Source: Terriglobia bacterium
Lineage (GTDB): Bacteria; Acidobacteriota; Terriglobia; Terriglobales; Acidobacteriaceae
NCBI GenBank assembly: GCA_020073185.1
Contig: JAIQFT010000013.1
Span: 1-64,000, forward strand
DNA: 64,000 nucleotides
Direction of reading: 5' to 3'
Below are positions 50,320-59,527 of the stretch, one piece after another. A program made the position numbers and the translations under genes. Each line of letters opens with the position of its first letter. The first letter of the stretch is position 1. A model generated the notes under the pieces. The model saw only the letters and a program-made list of their open reading frames with translations, was not told the DNA's origin and ran no database searches.

Positions 50320-51327
50320 CTAAGCAAACTCTGCTTTCGCCGCTGCCACCGTATTGCTGTGAATCGCGATGGTGTCGTCCAGGTCCTGCGCGTAACCGCC
50401 CGCCAGGGTCACCATAACCGGAATGCCGCGCGTTTTGGCGACGTGGAAAACAAACTCGTCGCGCTGCTTCAGGCCCTCGATGGTCAGGTTGAGTCCGCCG
50501 AGCTGGTCTTCCTGGTAAGGATCGGCGCCGGCGACGTAGCTGATCAGTTGCGGCTGGAACTGGCGCAGCGCCGAGCTGACCGCGTTGTCCAGCCAGCCCA
50601 GATACTGCTCGTCGCCGATGCCGTCAGGCAGGTTGACGTCAATCGAGGACGGCGGTTTCCACGTCGGGTAGTTGTTTTCCTGGTGGAGCGAAATGGTGAA
50701 GACATCGAGACCTTCGTCGGCGGGCAACTCGCGAACGAAGCCGTGCTCGGTGCTGCGCAGGATGGGAGCGCCCACTGAGGGCAGCGCCTGCGACGCCTGC
50801 GCCCGCGCGCGCTTGCGCCCGAAGATTATCGCCGTGCCGTTGCCCTGGTGAACGTCGCAATCAATCACCATCGCGCGCTCGATTTTTCCGTCTTTTTGTA
50901 GGCGCCGGATGGCGACAGCGATGTCGTTGATCATGCAGAAGCCTTCGCCATGGTCGGGAAAAGCGTGATGGAATCCGCCGCCCAGGTTGATGCCCACGCC
51001 GTCTTCCAGCGCGCAGCGTCCGGCGAGTATGGAGCCGCCGGCCGCCATCCAGAAGGCGTCCACCAGCTCTTCGGAGTAGGGAATTTCCATCTGCAGTTCC
51101 TCGCGCGCGGTGAGCGTGCCGGTCTGCAGCTTGTACACCCAGTCGGCGCCGTGCACCAGCAGGATGTCACGGTCCTGGGCTTTTTCCGGCGCGATGAAAT
51201 CCTCCGGCCCGGCGACGCCGCGCTCCAGCAGCCGTTGGCGCGTGAGGCGGTACTTGGCGGAGGGGAAGACGTGCTCGCCAATCGGCAGGCGGTAAGCGTC
51301 GCTGTAAACAATCTTGAACGGCAGCAT
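50320..51327 (-). CDS. Histone deacetylase-like amidohydrolase
   Basis: 335 residues. Class-II-type HDAC/acetoin-utilisation fold with zinc ligands: GGGFHHAFPDHGEGFC (tandem His), VIDCDVHQGNGTA (Asp, His) and SYVAGADPYQEDQLGG (Asp). It probably deacetylates small amine conjugates (acetylpolyamine type) or protein lysines. The length is typical of bacterial members. It converges with the HTH gene on the hairpin at 50276. Confidence 0.92.
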   Translation of the reverse strand: MLPFKIVYSDAYRLPIGEHVFPSAKYRLTRQRLLERGVAGPEDFIAPEKAQDRDILLVHGADWVYKLQTGTLTAREELQMEIPYSEELVDAFWMAAGGSILAGRCALEDGVGINLGGGFHHAFPDHGEGFCMINDIAVAIRRLQKDGKIERAMVIDCDVHQGNGTAIIFGRKRARAQASQALPSVGAPILRSTEHGFVRELPADEGLDVFTISLHQENNYPTWKPPSSIDVNLPDGIGDEQYLGWLDNAVSSALRQFQPQLISYVAGADPYQEDQLGGLNLTIEGLKQRDEFVFHVAKTRGIPVMVTLAGGYAQDLDDTIAIHSNTVAAAKAEFA

Positions 51328-51463
51328 CGCGGAAGGTGCAGCTTAGTCTCTGATGCGTTGGCAGCACAACCGGAATGGCGGAATTGTTGTCAGCCGGAAG
51401 TTTCCCTTGCGCGTGGCCTCGCATCCAAGAAAAGGTGTTGGACGAGCTTTCCAAGGAGAACCC

Positions 51464-51715
51464 ATGGGCCTGTTTGACAAGCTCCGAAAAGCCGAGGAGC
51501 AGGATCGAGGTGCGGCCCATCGGAGGCTGGAAAAAGCGCGCGAATCCTGGGATGACACCGAGCGGCGGCTGCGCCGCAAAATGCGACTGCATCCCAGCAG
51601 CGACAACCCTTCGGCGCCATCGCCGGAAGCAGTCCAGCCGCCGGTGTCGTCCTCCAAGAAAGAAGAGGCTGACCTTATCCTGCCCGACCGCGCGAGCGAG
51701 GAAAATGCCGCGTGA
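51464..51715 (+). CDS. Small charged hypothetical protein
   Basis: 83 residues (MGLFDKLRKAEEQDRGAAHR...). An excellent AAGGAG lies 6 nt before the ATG. Residues 5-45 form a highly charged helix, followed by a Pro/Ser-rich linker. There are no known motifs. A rho-independent terminator follows, supporting a real transcript unit. Confidence 0.65.
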   Translation: MGLFDKLRKAEEQDRGAAHRRLEKARESWDDTERRLRRKMRLHPSSDNPSAPSPEAVQPPVSSSKKEEADLILPDRASEENAA

Positions 51716-51720
51716 AACCG

Positions 51721-51784
51721 TAACTGGCAGTCGGTAGCTGGTTGTGCTGTTTCGCCGCCCGCTACCAGCTACTAACTGCCGCTA
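51721..51784. repeat. Heptamer array with inverted partner
   Basis: TAACTGG, CAGTCGG, TAGCTGG (51721-51741) are followed after 18 nt by CGCTACC, AGCTACT, AACTGCC, GCTAA (51760-51785), the reverse-complement type. It sits just upstream of the terminator. Confidence 0.75.
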
Positions 51785-51794
51785 AATTCGTTTC

Positions 51795-51826
51795 ACCAGC
51801 CGTGAGGTCGCGGCTGGTTTTTGTTT
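51795..51826 (+). terminator. Rho-independent terminator
   Basis: Stem ACCAGCCG/CGGCTGGT (8 bp, 8-nt loop) followed by TTTTTGTTT. It lies 80 nt after the small gene at 51464-51715. Confidence 0.85.
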
Positions 51827-51880
51827 CCAGCGCTTGCGTCATACCGTGATTCCGGTCAGAATCGCTGCCAGTCCATCATC

Positions 51881-53209
51881 ATGTCTCCGCCCACCATCGC
51901 GCCCGCGCATGGCGCATCCCGCACCTTTGTGAATGGCGGACCTACGCCTGCGCCGCGCGCGACGCTGGGGTGGATCGTGCTCAGCGGATTCGCGCTGCGC
52001 GTCGCGGTGATGTTGTGGACCAAGGTCTATACGTTTCCGCCGGTGGCGCCGATCACCGATCCCGACAAGCAAGGGTGGTATTTCGGCTACGAGATCGGGC
52101 GCGTGGCGCGCTCCATCGCCGAAGGCCACGGCTTCGCCTCGCCGTTCCACGGCAACACCGGACCGACCGCTTGGCTTGCGCCGCTTTATCCGTACCTGCT
52201 CGCGGGCGTGTTTCGCGTATTTGGCGTGTACTCGTCCGCGTCCGGCATTGCCATCCTGACGTTCAACAGCCTGTGCGCGGCGCTGACCGCGGTCCCCCTG
52301 TACCTGCTTGCCGAGCGCGTGCTGGAGAGGCGCATCGCGCTGTGGTCGGCGTGGTCGTGGGCGCTGATTCCGACCTTCTACTGGACCCCGGTGCGCTGGG
52401 CATGGGAGACATCGCTTTCCACGCTGATGGTGATGCTGGCGCTGCTGGTGACGCTGCGACTCCCAGCATCCGACTGGCGCCCGTGGTTCGCCTGGGGATT
52501 GCTGTGGGGCGCGATCGCGCTGACCAATCCGTCGTTGCTGTCGCTGGCGCCATTCACGCTGGCATGGGCATGTTGGCAACGATGGCAGACCGAACGCGCG
52601 TTTGCCGCTCATGCGGGGCTCGCCGTGCTTGTCGCCATCATCACGATTGCGCCGTGGCTGGTGCGCAACCACCAGACGTTCGGCCAGTGGATGTTCGTGC
52701 GGGATAACCTGGGCGCGGAGCTGCGGTTTGGCAATGCGGAGCAGGCGCGCGGCATCTGGATGGGTTGGACCGATCCGCCGCTCAACGACAGTGAGCTGGC
52801 GCGCTATCGCAGCATGGGCGAACTGCCCTACATTGCGGAGAAGAAGCGCGAGGCGATCGCGTTCATCCGCGCGCGTCCGGGGTTTTTCTTCAATCTGTGC
52901 CTGCGGCGGGCGCTGCTGTTCTGGTGCGGCGTGCCGAAGGATTATTCCGAGGACATCACCCCGCGCGACGTGCTGCCGCAGTGGTCGCAGGTAGCGTTGG
53001 CGTCGCTGGCGTTCGCCGGCCTGCTTGAGCTGGCGCGGCGGCGCAGTGGCGCGGCGTGGTTTTTTGCGCCCGCGCTGGTGGTCTATCCAGTGCTGTATTA
53101 CGTCACCTTTCCCGATGCGCGCTATCGCTTTCCGATTGAGCCGGTGATGGTGATGCTGGCAGTTTATGCGATTCGCCAGAGCTTGAGCGCCCAAGCGCGC
53201 GTCACATAA
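51881..53209 (+). CDS. Membrane glycosyltransferase (GT39/ArnT-like)
   Basis: 442 residues, ~10 membrane segments. The N-terminal periplasmic-loop motif with acidic residues (PITDPDKQGWYFGYEIGRVARSIAEGHGFASPF) and the PTAWLAPLYPYLLAGVFR helix are typical of GT-C enzymes using polyprenyl-linked sugars. It probably transfers a sugar to a lipid or protein on the periplasmic face. The acceptor is unknown. The ATG at 51881 is used; 51821 is an in-frame alternative lacking support. Confidence 0.82.
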   Translation: MSPPTIAPAHGASRTFVNGGPTPAPRATLGWIVLSGFALRVAVMLWTKVYTFPPVAPITDPDKQGWYFGYEIGRVARSIAEGHGFASPFHGNTGPTAWLAPLYPYLLAGVFRVFGVYSSASGIAILTFNSLCAALTAVPLYLLAERVLERRIALWSAWSWALIPTFYWTPVRWAWETSLSTLMVMLALLVTLRLPASDWRPWFAWGLLWGAIALTNPSLLSLAPFTLAWACWQRWQTERAFAAHAGLAVLVAIITIAPWLVRNHQTFGQWMFVRDNLGAELRFGNAEQARGIWMGWTDPPLNDSELARYRSMGELPYIAEKKREAIAFIRARPGFFFNLCLRRALLFWCGVPKDYSEDITPRDVLPQWSQVALASLAFAGLLELARRRSGAAWFFAPALVVYPVLYYVTFPDARYRFPIEPVMVMLAVYAIRQSLSAQARVT

Positions 53210-53243
53210 GTGAGGCCGCGCGCTGCGGTATAGTGAACTTGCC

Positions 53244-54344
53244 GTGAATTCTCCTCGGACATTTCGGGCCAGCCACGAGCCAGGATCGGCGCAGAGGCAG
53301 CGGAGGTTGCGGCGCTCGGCGGCGTTCGCCGCGCTCGTCATTGTCCTTGCGATGGTTCTTTCCGGGTGCAAGCGCGGCGGACAGAAGCATGCGGAGATTG
53401 CGTACGTGGCGGCGCCGCAGGCCAACCTGCGTGACCGCGTGGCGGCCGTCTACAACAAGGCCGGCGTGGTGCACAACGGCGAGCGCGTCGAGGTGCTGGA
53501 GAAGAGCCGCCGCTTCCTGAAAGTGAGGAACGCGCGCGGCGAGATTGGGTGGATTGAGGAGCGCTACCTGGTTGAGGCCGATGTGTACGACGGCTTCGAG
53601 AAGCTGGCGAAGGAAGCCGCGCGGGCGCCGGTGCAGGCACACGGTACAACGCGCGCCAGCCTCAACATACACCTGACACCCGGGCGCGAGACCGAGCACC
53701 TGTACCAGATGGCGGATGGGACGAAGGTGGAGGTGCTGAAGCGCGAGACGGCGGAGAAGCCGCAGTCCAGGATCAGGCCCTTGTTGCCGAAAGCGGAGAG
53801 GCTGGGCGCGAAGAAGGCGGCCGCGACGTCGGAGGAGGCGCTGGTACCGCGCGAGGACTGGCTGCTGGTGCGCGACCAGAACGGTCACACCGGCTGGGTG
53901 CTGGCGCGCGTGATCGACCTGGATGTGCCGATGGAGATTGCGCAGTACTCGGAAGGGCAGCGGATCGTCGCCTACTTCGTGCTCAACGAGGTGGCGGACG
54001 AGGACAAGAAAGTCCCACAGTACCTGGTCTTGGCGACGGAGAACAAAGACGGCCTGCCGTGGGACTTTGACCAGGCGCGCATTTTTACCTGGAACGTGAA
54101 GCGGCACCGCTACGAGACGGCCTATCGCGAGCGCAAGTTGGCGGGTGTTTTCCCGGCAACCGTGGGAACGGCGGACTTCGGCAAGGAAGGCGTGCTGCCG
54201 ACTTTCACGCTGCGGGTCAAGGACGACGACGACAAGACGTTGGAGCGGAAGTACAAGTTGAACGGGCCGATCGTGAGAAGGATATTGTCGCCGGAAGAAG
54301 AGCAGGCAAAGGCGGTGGCAATTCCGAAGCGCCGGAGACGGTAA
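53244..54344 (+). CDS. SH3-domain lipoprotein
   Basis: 366 residues from a GTG. A signal anchor ending LAMVLSGCKRGG has a lipobox (LSGC), so the protein should be a lipoprotein. Two bacterial SH3-like domains follow: AAPQANLRDRVAAVYNKAG...GEIGWIEERYLV (~55-110) and ASLNIHLTPGRETEHLYQM...HTGWVLARVIDL (~135-225). The rest is charged beta-rich sequence. It probably binds cell-wall peptides. It is 34 nt after the glycosyltransferase, likely one unit. Confidence 0.85.
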   Translation: MNSPRTFRASHEPGSAQRQRRLRRSAAFAALVIVLAMVLSGCKRGGQKHAEIAYVAAPQANLRDRVAAVYNKAGVVHNGERVEVLEKSRRFLKVRNARGEIGWIEERYLVEADVYDGFEKLAKEAARAPVQAHGTTRASLNIHLTPGRETEHLYQMADGTKVEVLKRETAEKPQSRIRPLLPKAERLGAKKAAATSEEALVPREDWLLVRDQNGHTGWVLARVIDLDVPMEIAQYSEGQRIVAYFVLNEVADEDKKVPQYLVLATENKDGLPWDFDQARIFTWNVKRHRYETAYRERKLAGVFPATVGTADFGKEGVLPTFTLRVKDDDDKTLERKYKLNGPIVRRILSPEEEQAKAVAIPKRRRR

Positions 54345-54476
54345 GGCATCTGCAATTCTTGACCGGTGCTTGGCTGCGCCGTACCGAGCTGCCGGGTACC
54401 GAGCACGAGTAGACACCTCGCCACACGGGGAATGACAAGGCTCCCGCACGCGGCCGGACGGCATCCAAAAGCGGAG

Positions 54477-55265
54477 ATGAATTCTCCGCCGCTCGCCATC
54501 ACGTACATCGGAGGTCCTACCGCGCTGGTGGACTTCGGCGGCGTGCGTCTGCTGACCGACCCGACGTTTGATCCTGCGGGCGGGGCGTATCCGTCCGGGG
54601 CAGCGGTCCTGCGAAAGCTTGCAGGGCCGGCGCTCAGCGCCGAGGCCCTCGGGCACGTCGATTACGTGCTGCTCAGCCACGACCATCATTTCGACAATCT
54701 CGACCGCGCGGGGCGGGAAGTGCTGGTCAAAGCGAAGAAAGTGCTGACGACTTCCGAAGGCGCTGTGCGGCTCGGTGGGAACAGTATGGGCCTGCAGACA
54801 TGGGAAAGCGTTGCCATTGCCGCTCCGCAGGGGCGTGTGCTGCGCGTGGTCGGCACGCCCGCGCGGCACGGGCCCGCAGGCTTGAGCCGCGGCGCGGTGA
54901 GTGGGTTTGTGTTCTACTTTGTCGATGCACCGGAGCGGGCCGTCTACTTTTCCGGGGATACGGTCTGGTACGAAGGCGTCGGGGAAGTGGCGCAGAAGTT
55001 TCCCATTCGAGCCGCGCTCCTTAATTTGGGCGCGGCACGCGTGCCCGAAGTCGGGCCGTTCCATCTCACCATGACCGCTGACGAGGCGGTGGAATCCGCC
55101 CGCGCGTTCGCGAATGCGCTCATCGTTCCGTTGCACTATGAAGGCTGGGCACACTTCTCCGAAGGCGCCGAGGATATTGCCCGGGCCTTTGCCGCCGCCG
55201 GCATGACGCATCGTTTGCGCTGGCTGGATGCCGGCAAACCGGTTTCAATCGAACTGCAGGCCTAG
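54477..55265 (+). CDS. MBL-fold metallo-hydrolase
   Basis: 262 residues. The metallo-beta-lactamase HxHxDH motif is LLSHDHHFDNLD, with later metal ligands in GTPARHG and FSGDTVWYEG and the final H in VPLHYEGW. It belongs to the UlaG-like/YtnP-like soluble branch. The substrate is unknown. Starts at 54432 and 54366 are possible, but MNSPPLAITYIGG at 54477 resembles family N-termini. Its end overlaps the DUF309 gene by 4 nt on the other strand. Confidence 0.88.
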   Translation: MNSPPLAITYIGGPTALVDFGGVRLLTDPTFDPAGGAYPSGAAVLRKLAGPALSAEALGHVDYVLLSHDHHFDNLDRAGREVLVKAKKVLTTSEGAVRLGGNSMGLQTWESVAIAAPQGRVLRVVGTPARHGPAGLSRGAVSGFVFYFVDAPERAVYFSGDTVWYEGVGEVAQKFPIRAALLNLGAARVPEVGPFHLTMTADEAVESARAFANALIVPLHYEGWAHFSEGAEDIARAFAAAGMTHRLRWLDAGKPVSIELQA

Positions 55266-55606
55266 TTTGAGATTTGTAAGTTGACTTGAAAGTTGCAGGG
55301 CTGGCCGGCGGCGAGGGCTTGCTGGCAAGCGGTGATTTCCTGGCGCACTGCAGCGAGGTTCAGCCCGGCATAGGATTCGGGATAAGGCGAGAGATTGCGT
55401 TGCGCGCGAGCGAGCAGGGAGCGCGCGCCTGCGGGATTGCCGCGGCTTTGATGGTGAAGCGCGACCGCGATCTGGATCATACCCTGGAGGAGTTTCTTTT
55501 CTTCCGCAGGAGCGGCGCGCCAGACGTCTTCCCAGACTTCGTGGGCGTCGAAGTACTGGCCAGTGTTGAAGAGCGAGAGGCCGTGCTGGAAGGTGGGATG
55601 GTCCAT
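55262..55606 (-). CDS. DUF309 family protein
   Basis: 114 residues. The signature HGLSLFNTGQYFDAHEVWEDVWR followed by LLQGMIQIAVALHH (conserved Glu/His/Gln) is that of DUF309, a helical bundle of unknown function. The start at 55606 (MDHPTFQHG) is chosen because the in-frame upstream residues translate a dispersed repeat (HSERREES). Confidence 0.85.
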   Translation of the reverse strand: MDHPTFQHGLSLFNTGQYFDAHEVWEDVWRAAPAEEKKLLQGMIQIAVALHHQSRGNPAGARSLLARAQRNLSPYPESYAGLNLAAVRQEITACQQALAAGQPCNFQVNLQISN

Positions 55607-55610
55607 CGGA

Positions 55611-55855
55611 GTTTCGGTTTCAGTTTCAGAAACAGTAGATTCCTCGCGGCGCTCGGAATGACAATAGTAAAGCGTGCGAGTGGGCGCGGACACGGGAGTA
55701 CGGCGGGAAACGCAAGGTCCCTCGACTCGCGCGCCCTTCGGCTTCGCTCAGGGCAGGCTCCAGCGGGGGCTCGCTCGGGACGACATCCGCCTAAATCTAA
55801 TCTGAAACTGATATTGAACCAAAACCAAATCCCAAACCGAAACTGAACTGAAACT
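55611..55855. repeat. Period-6 repeats and dispersed palindromic repeat
   Basis: At 55611-55628, GTTTCG-GTTTCA-GTTTCA, and at 55802-55855 nine inverse-type hexamers (CTGAAA, CTGATA, TTGAAC, CAAAAC, CAAATC, CCAAAC, CGAAAC, TGAACT, GAAACT). Between them lie CATTCCGAGCGCCGCGAGGAA (reverse strand) and CCTTCGGCTTCGCTCAGGGC, both dispersed-repeat types. Confidence 0.7.
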
Positions 55856-55867
55856 TTGGGCTCGGAC

Positions 55868-56611
55868 TTACTTCCCGAACAACGGGTAATGGCTGGCGGC
55901 GCCCATGAAGAAGAGCATGGGGAAGGAGAGCACGAAGCTCAGGCGCGAGGCGAGAAAGCTGAGCCGCGCCATGCGGGCCATTTCCGGGGGCATGGCGCCG
56001 TCGGGATTGCCGCGGTTCCAAAGGATAATTTTTTTCTGCACGCGCCAGACGATGCCCCAGACGTTCAACAACATGAACCAGCCGATGCCGCCGCCGACGC
56101 CGATGGCAAGCAGACGATTGCTTTCCCAGCCGTCGCTGTTGAGGGCGAGGTAGAGGTAAGCAGCGGCGCAGACGGCGACGCCGCAGATCAGGCTGAACAC
56201 CGCGCCTTTGCGTAGGGCTTCGGCGGGCGACATGAGCGCGCCCATTTCAATGGCGAAGGCGACGGTCCAGATCACGAAAAAGCTCCAGATGGCGCGGCCG
56301 GAGGAGACGTTGGCATTGTGGGCGTCGCTGGAGACGATGTTCATCCAGTAGGAAATCCCGGCCAGCACGGTAACCACGGAGGACCAACGAAACCACCACA
56401 GGGCTCGCGGCATAAGCAGGGGAACCATCTTGGCGCGAGCAGGGGAATCCAGTTCCCTCAGGAAGGGCGTACTCACCAGGTTGAAGAAGTAGAGCAGGCC
56501 CACCCAGGTGATTCCCGCCAGGAAATGGATCCAGCGCGCGAGTATGAGCGCGTTGAGAGCGGCGCCCGGCGGCAGCGATATGTGAACGTCGAAGGCGGCG
56601 ATGGCGAACAT
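55868..56611 (-). CDS. PuuD-like membrane protein (urate hydroxylase N-domain type)
   Basis: 247 residues, about seven membrane segments. WIHFLAGITWVGLLYFFNLVS and LWWFRWSSVVTVLAGISYW match the N-terminal membrane domain of PuuD-type urate oxidases, but the usual C-terminal cytochrome c (CxxCH) is absent. Conserved His/Trp remain. Whether it oxidises urate is doubtful; it may be a heme-binding relative. Confidence 0.78.
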   Translation of the reverse strand: MFAIAAFDVHISLPPGAALNALILARWIHFLAGITWVGLLYFFNLVSTPFLRELDSPARAKMVPLLMPRALWWFRWSSVVTVLAGISYWMNIVSSDAHNANVSSGRAIWSFFVIWTVAFAIEMGALMSPAEALRKGAVFSLICGVAVCAAAYLYLALNSDGWESNRLLAIGVGGGIGWFMLLNVWGIVWRVQKKIILWNRGNPDGAMPPEMARMARLSFLASRLSFVLSFPMLFFMGAASHYPLFGK

Positions 56612-56762
56612 AAGGGGAATTCTAGCAGAGCAGAATTCCTGGGCAGAGAGGTTGAAAAGCGGCGGACTCCGCCGTATCTTTAGGGGCGCTGTTTAGCGCC
56701 GGGTGGGAGCGTGTGGCCCCGCTTGGGACATTGGCGGTTCTTGGCCAAAGGAGAGATCGGCG

Positions 56763-57086
56763 ATGGACAAGCCGGCCCAGAACATACAGGATTCCTTCCT
56801 GAACACAGCACGCAAGGACAAAGCGACCATCACCATCTACCTGCTCAGCGGGGTGAAGCTGACGGGACGGATCCGGTCGTTCGACAAGTATTCGGTGGTG
56901 CTGGAAACCAACAATCAGGAACAGCTCATCTTTAAACACGCCATCTCGACGGTGGTGATGGCGAAGGGTGTGCACATCGGCGAGCGGCATGAGCTGAGGC
57001 CCATCGGCGAAGCCAGGCCGGCCGCGGCTACGCCGGAGCACCAAGCAAACGAAACGGCACCGGCCCCTTCGGGCACGGAGGGATAA
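56763..57086 (+). CDS. hfq: RNA chaperone Hfq
   Basis: 107 residues. Sm1 and Sm2 motifs are canonical: [22 protein letters not shown] and [34 protein letters not shown]. Hfq hexamers pair small RNAs with mRNAs. The C-terminus is a Pro/Ala-rich tail. GGAGAGATCGGCG precedes the ATG. It is directly followed by hflX, the usual hfq-hflX operon. Confidence 0.97.
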   Translation: MDKPAQNIQDSFLNTARKDKATITIYLLSGVKLTGRIRSFDKYSVVLETNNQEQLIFKHAISTVVMAKGVHIGERHELRPIGEARPAAATPEHQANETAPAPSGTEG

Positions 57087-57095
57087 CAGCCCCCA

Positions 57096-58520
57096 TTGCG
57101 CGGTCCCGAATCCAAACGCTGTCTCGAGCGGCTTCGGAGCCGGGGTGCGCTTCACGAAAATCGCGATCGCGATGCCGGGGAACGTGTGTTCCTGGTGGGG
57201 CTGGATTATCGGCCACGCGCGCGTGCTGCGGCCAAAGGCGAGGACGGAACGATTCTGGCTTCGGCGCGGGCGGCGCGCGATGCTGCTTCCGTTCCCTCCG
57301 CAGCAGGTTCGGCGCGGCAGCCGCAGTTCAGCGCCGAGGAGTCGCTGGCGGAGTTGAAGGAGCTGGCGAGCAGCGCGGGCGCCGCGGTGGTGGGGGAGTT
57401 TCTCCAGCACAAGGACAAGCCCGATCCGGCAACGCTGATCGGACGCGGTAAGCTACAGGAGATCGCGGGGGCGGCGGCGATGTCCAGCGCCGACCTGATC
57501 ATCTTCGATCACGACCTTTCGCCGTCGCAGCAGCGCAACATTGAAAATGAAGTGAAGCCGCGGGTGATCGACCGCACCCAGCTCATCCTCGACATCTTTG
57601 CCCGGCACGCGCGCACGCGCGAAGGCCAGTTGCAGGTGGAACTGGCGCAGTTGCAGTACCGGCTGCCGCGGCTAACGGGACGCGGGGTGGAGATGTCGCA
57701 ACTGGGCGGCGGCATCGGCACGCGCGGCCCGGGTGAAACGCAGCTCGAAACCGACCGGCGAAAAATCTTCCGGCGCATCCGGCACATCGAGGAACGACTG
57801 GAGAACGTGCGCAAGATCCGGACACAACAGCGGCAGAGACGGGAATCCGTGCCGGTGGCGACGGTGGCGCTGGTGGGCTACACCAACGCCGGAAAATCCA
57901 CGCTGTTCAACGCGCTGACGCAGGCGGGAGTGCTGGAGTCGCCGAAGATGTTTGCCACGCTCGACCCGACCCTGCGCGGCGTGACGCTGCCGTCGCGGCG
58001 CAAGGCGCTGCTGTCGGACACGGTGGGATTCATCAGGAATCTGCCGCACACGCTGGTGTCGGCGTTTCGCGCGACGCTGGAAGAAGTGCAGCGGGCGGCG
58101 CTGATCCTGCAGGTCTCGGACGCGACCAGTCCCATCCGCCAGGAGCAGGAGGCGCAGGTGGAGAAGGTGCTGCAGGAGCTGGGGTCGGAGAAGAAGCCGC
58201 GGCTGCGCGTAGTCAACAAGATTGACGCGCTCACCTCGAAGGAGCGCGAGCACCTGCGGGACGACGCGCACACGGTACACGTGTCGGCGCTGCAGGGTCT
58301 GGGGCTGGGGACGCTGCTGGACCGGATTGACCAGGCGCTGGAGGAGGATCCGCTGCGGCAGGTGCATTTACAGGTGCCGCAATCGGAAGGCAAGGCGCTG
58401 GCCATGCTGGAAGCGGGAGCGCGGATTTATTCGCGGCAGTACCGGGATGGAGTAGTGGAGCTAGAGGCGCAGGCGCCGGAGTCAGTGATGCGGAAGGTGC
58501 GAAAGTTTATTGTGGGGTAG
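57096..58520 (+). CDS. hflX: GTPase HflX
   Basis: 474 residues. HflX-N domain ([28 protein letters not shown]), the HflX linker ([20 protein letters not shown]) and a G domain with [30 protein letters not shown] and NKIDAL. It splits stalled ribosomes. The start at TTG 57096 is likely only one of several options; the first ~30 residues are not conserved. It begins 9 nt after hfq. Confidence 0.95.
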   Translation: MRGPESKRCLERLRSRGALHENRDRDAGERVFLVGLDYRPRARAAAKGEDGTILASARAARDAASVPSAAGSARQPQFSAEESLAELKELASSAGAAVVGEFLQHKDKPDPATLIGRGKLQEIAGAAAMSSADLIIFDHDLSPSQQRNIENEVKPRVIDRTQLILDIFARHARTREGQLQVELAQLQYRLPRLTGRGVEMSQLGGGIGTRGPGETQLETDRRKIFRRIRHIEERLENVRKIRTQQRQRRESVPVATVALVGYTNAGKSTLFNALTQAGVLESPKMFATLDPTLRGVTLPSRRKALLSDTVGFIRNLPHTLVSAFRATLEEVQRAALILQVSDATSPIRQEQEAQVEKVLQELGSEKKPRLRVVNKIDALTSKEREHLRDDAHTVHVSALQGLGLGTLLDRIDQALEEDPLRQVHLQVPQSEGKALAMLEAGARIYSRQYRDGVVELEAQAPESVMRKVRKFIVG

Positions 58521-58808
58521 CAAGGGAAGCGGATGAATCGCGATTTCACACTAAGCCCACTGCTTCGGATCAGCTACTCTACTGCGATGTCTCCGCCGCC
58601 GACAATCGTCCTAACCTCGCTGCTTACGTGGGCCAACAATTCGCAGAAGACCTTTTTGTCATCTCGAATTGAAGGACGAACCGGAAACCGTCTTCGTTGG
58701 CGGGTTTTGAGTGTCTGGAAACCTAAATGGGCCAGCGATCAAGAAGCGGTGACATTTCCTTGACCACGGGCCCATTCGACCCTGAATCGGATCGGAGGTG
58801 ATATCTAT

Positions 58809-58841
58809 ATGCTAACCCTCCGGCGGCGAAAGTCAAGCTAA
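58809..58841 (+). CDS. Possible 10-residue leader peptide
   Basis: MLTLRRRKSS, preceded by GGAGGTGAT (58794-58802), a full complement of the 16S 3' end, 6 nt before the ATG. Three consecutive Arg codons (CGG CGG CGA) follow. It could be a translated leader or a chance match. Confidence 0.35.
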   Translation: MLTLRRRKSS

Positions 58842-58972
58842 AGCGCAGGTTTTTGCACATGTCGCGGGGCGGGTCCGGAGATTGCCCGCGCCGGATTCGA
58901 GAAATTTCCCATGGGTTTAACAGCGGGGCGTGGCCACGCAGCGGAAGTCGGGCAAAATCAAGCAAATGCGCG

Positions 58973-59004
58973 TTGACAGCCGCTCTGGCGCGATGCTACT
59001 TTTG
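58973..59004 (+). promoter_or_regulatory. Promoter-like pair upstream of the atp operon
   Basis: TTGACA at 58973-58978, then, after 18 nt, TACTTT at 58997-59002. The -35 is perfect but the -10 weak. It lies about 50 nt before atpF'. Confidence 0.4.
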
Positions 59005-59050
59005 ACAATTCAAGTAGCCATCATTCACCTAACCTGGTTCACCCGTCGCC

Positions 59051-59527
59051 ATGGATGAGACGCTCCGACAATTAGGCGGATTACTGCTCGGATCGGTTCC
59101 GACCATCCTGCTATTTTCGATTACCTATCTCGCCTACCGAACCATCGTTCACGGAAAACTGGAAGCGGTGCTGAAGGAGCGCTATGCGCGCACCGAAGGC
59201 GCGATCGAGCAGGCGCGCGCCGACGTCGCCGCGGCCGAGGCCAAGACCAGCGAGTACGAGCAGCGCCTGCGCGAGGCCAAGATGGCCGTCTTCAAGGCGC
59301 AGGAGCAGCGGCGCCAGAAGGCATTGGCGGCGCGCGCTGCAGCCCTGGCGGAAGCGCGCGCACGGGCGGGACAGCAGGTGGCGCGGGCGCGGGAACAGAT
59401 TGCGCAGGAACTCGACGCGGCAAAGCGACAGTTGCAGCCCGAAGGCGAGCGCTTGGCCGAAGAAGTCATTCGCATCATTCTCAGCCCGGTGGGAGCGGCG
59501 CAATATCGGGAAGGCGGTGCGCGATGA
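59051..59527 (+). CDS. atpF': ATP synthase F0 subunit b' (b-type)
   Basis: 158 residues. One N-terminal membrane helix (GGLLLGSVPTILLFSITYLAY) and a long coiled coil of Ala/Glu/Arg repeats (ARADVAAAEAKTSEYEQRLRE...) match the peripheral-stalk b/b' subunit. It overlaps the next b-type gene by 4 nt. In this window the atp genes begin here; no atpI, atpB or atpE is upstream. Confidence 0.9.
   Translation: MDETLRQLGGLLLGSVPTILLFSITYLAYRTIVHGKLEAVLKERYARTEGAIEQARADVAAAEAKTSEYEQRLREAKMAVFKAQEQRRQKALAARAAALAEARARAGQQVARAREQIAQELDAAKRQLQPEGERLAEEVIRIILSPVGAAQYREGGAR

Larger units (their letters stand above)
58521..59050. other. hflX-atp intergenic region
   Basis: 530 nt. It contains no credible longer gene. 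It holds a 10-codon reading frame behind a perfect Shine-Dalgarno sequence at 58794-58841 and a promoter-like pair near 58973-59004, just upstream of the atp genes. Confidence 0.5.

Noticed and set aside
51839-53425. A 528-codon minus-strand frame opposite the glycosyltransferase
   Set aside because: Very Arg-rich, no domains, and the opposite strand encodes a clear membrane enzyme.
53202-55211. A 669-codon minus-strand open frame opposite the SH3 lipoprotein and MBL genes
   Set aside because: Arg/His/Leu-rich composition typical of antisense shadows; the plus-strand genes have clear domains.
58533-58763. A 76-codon plus-strand frame after hflX
   Set aside because: No ribosome site, no motif, composition like random intergenic DNA.
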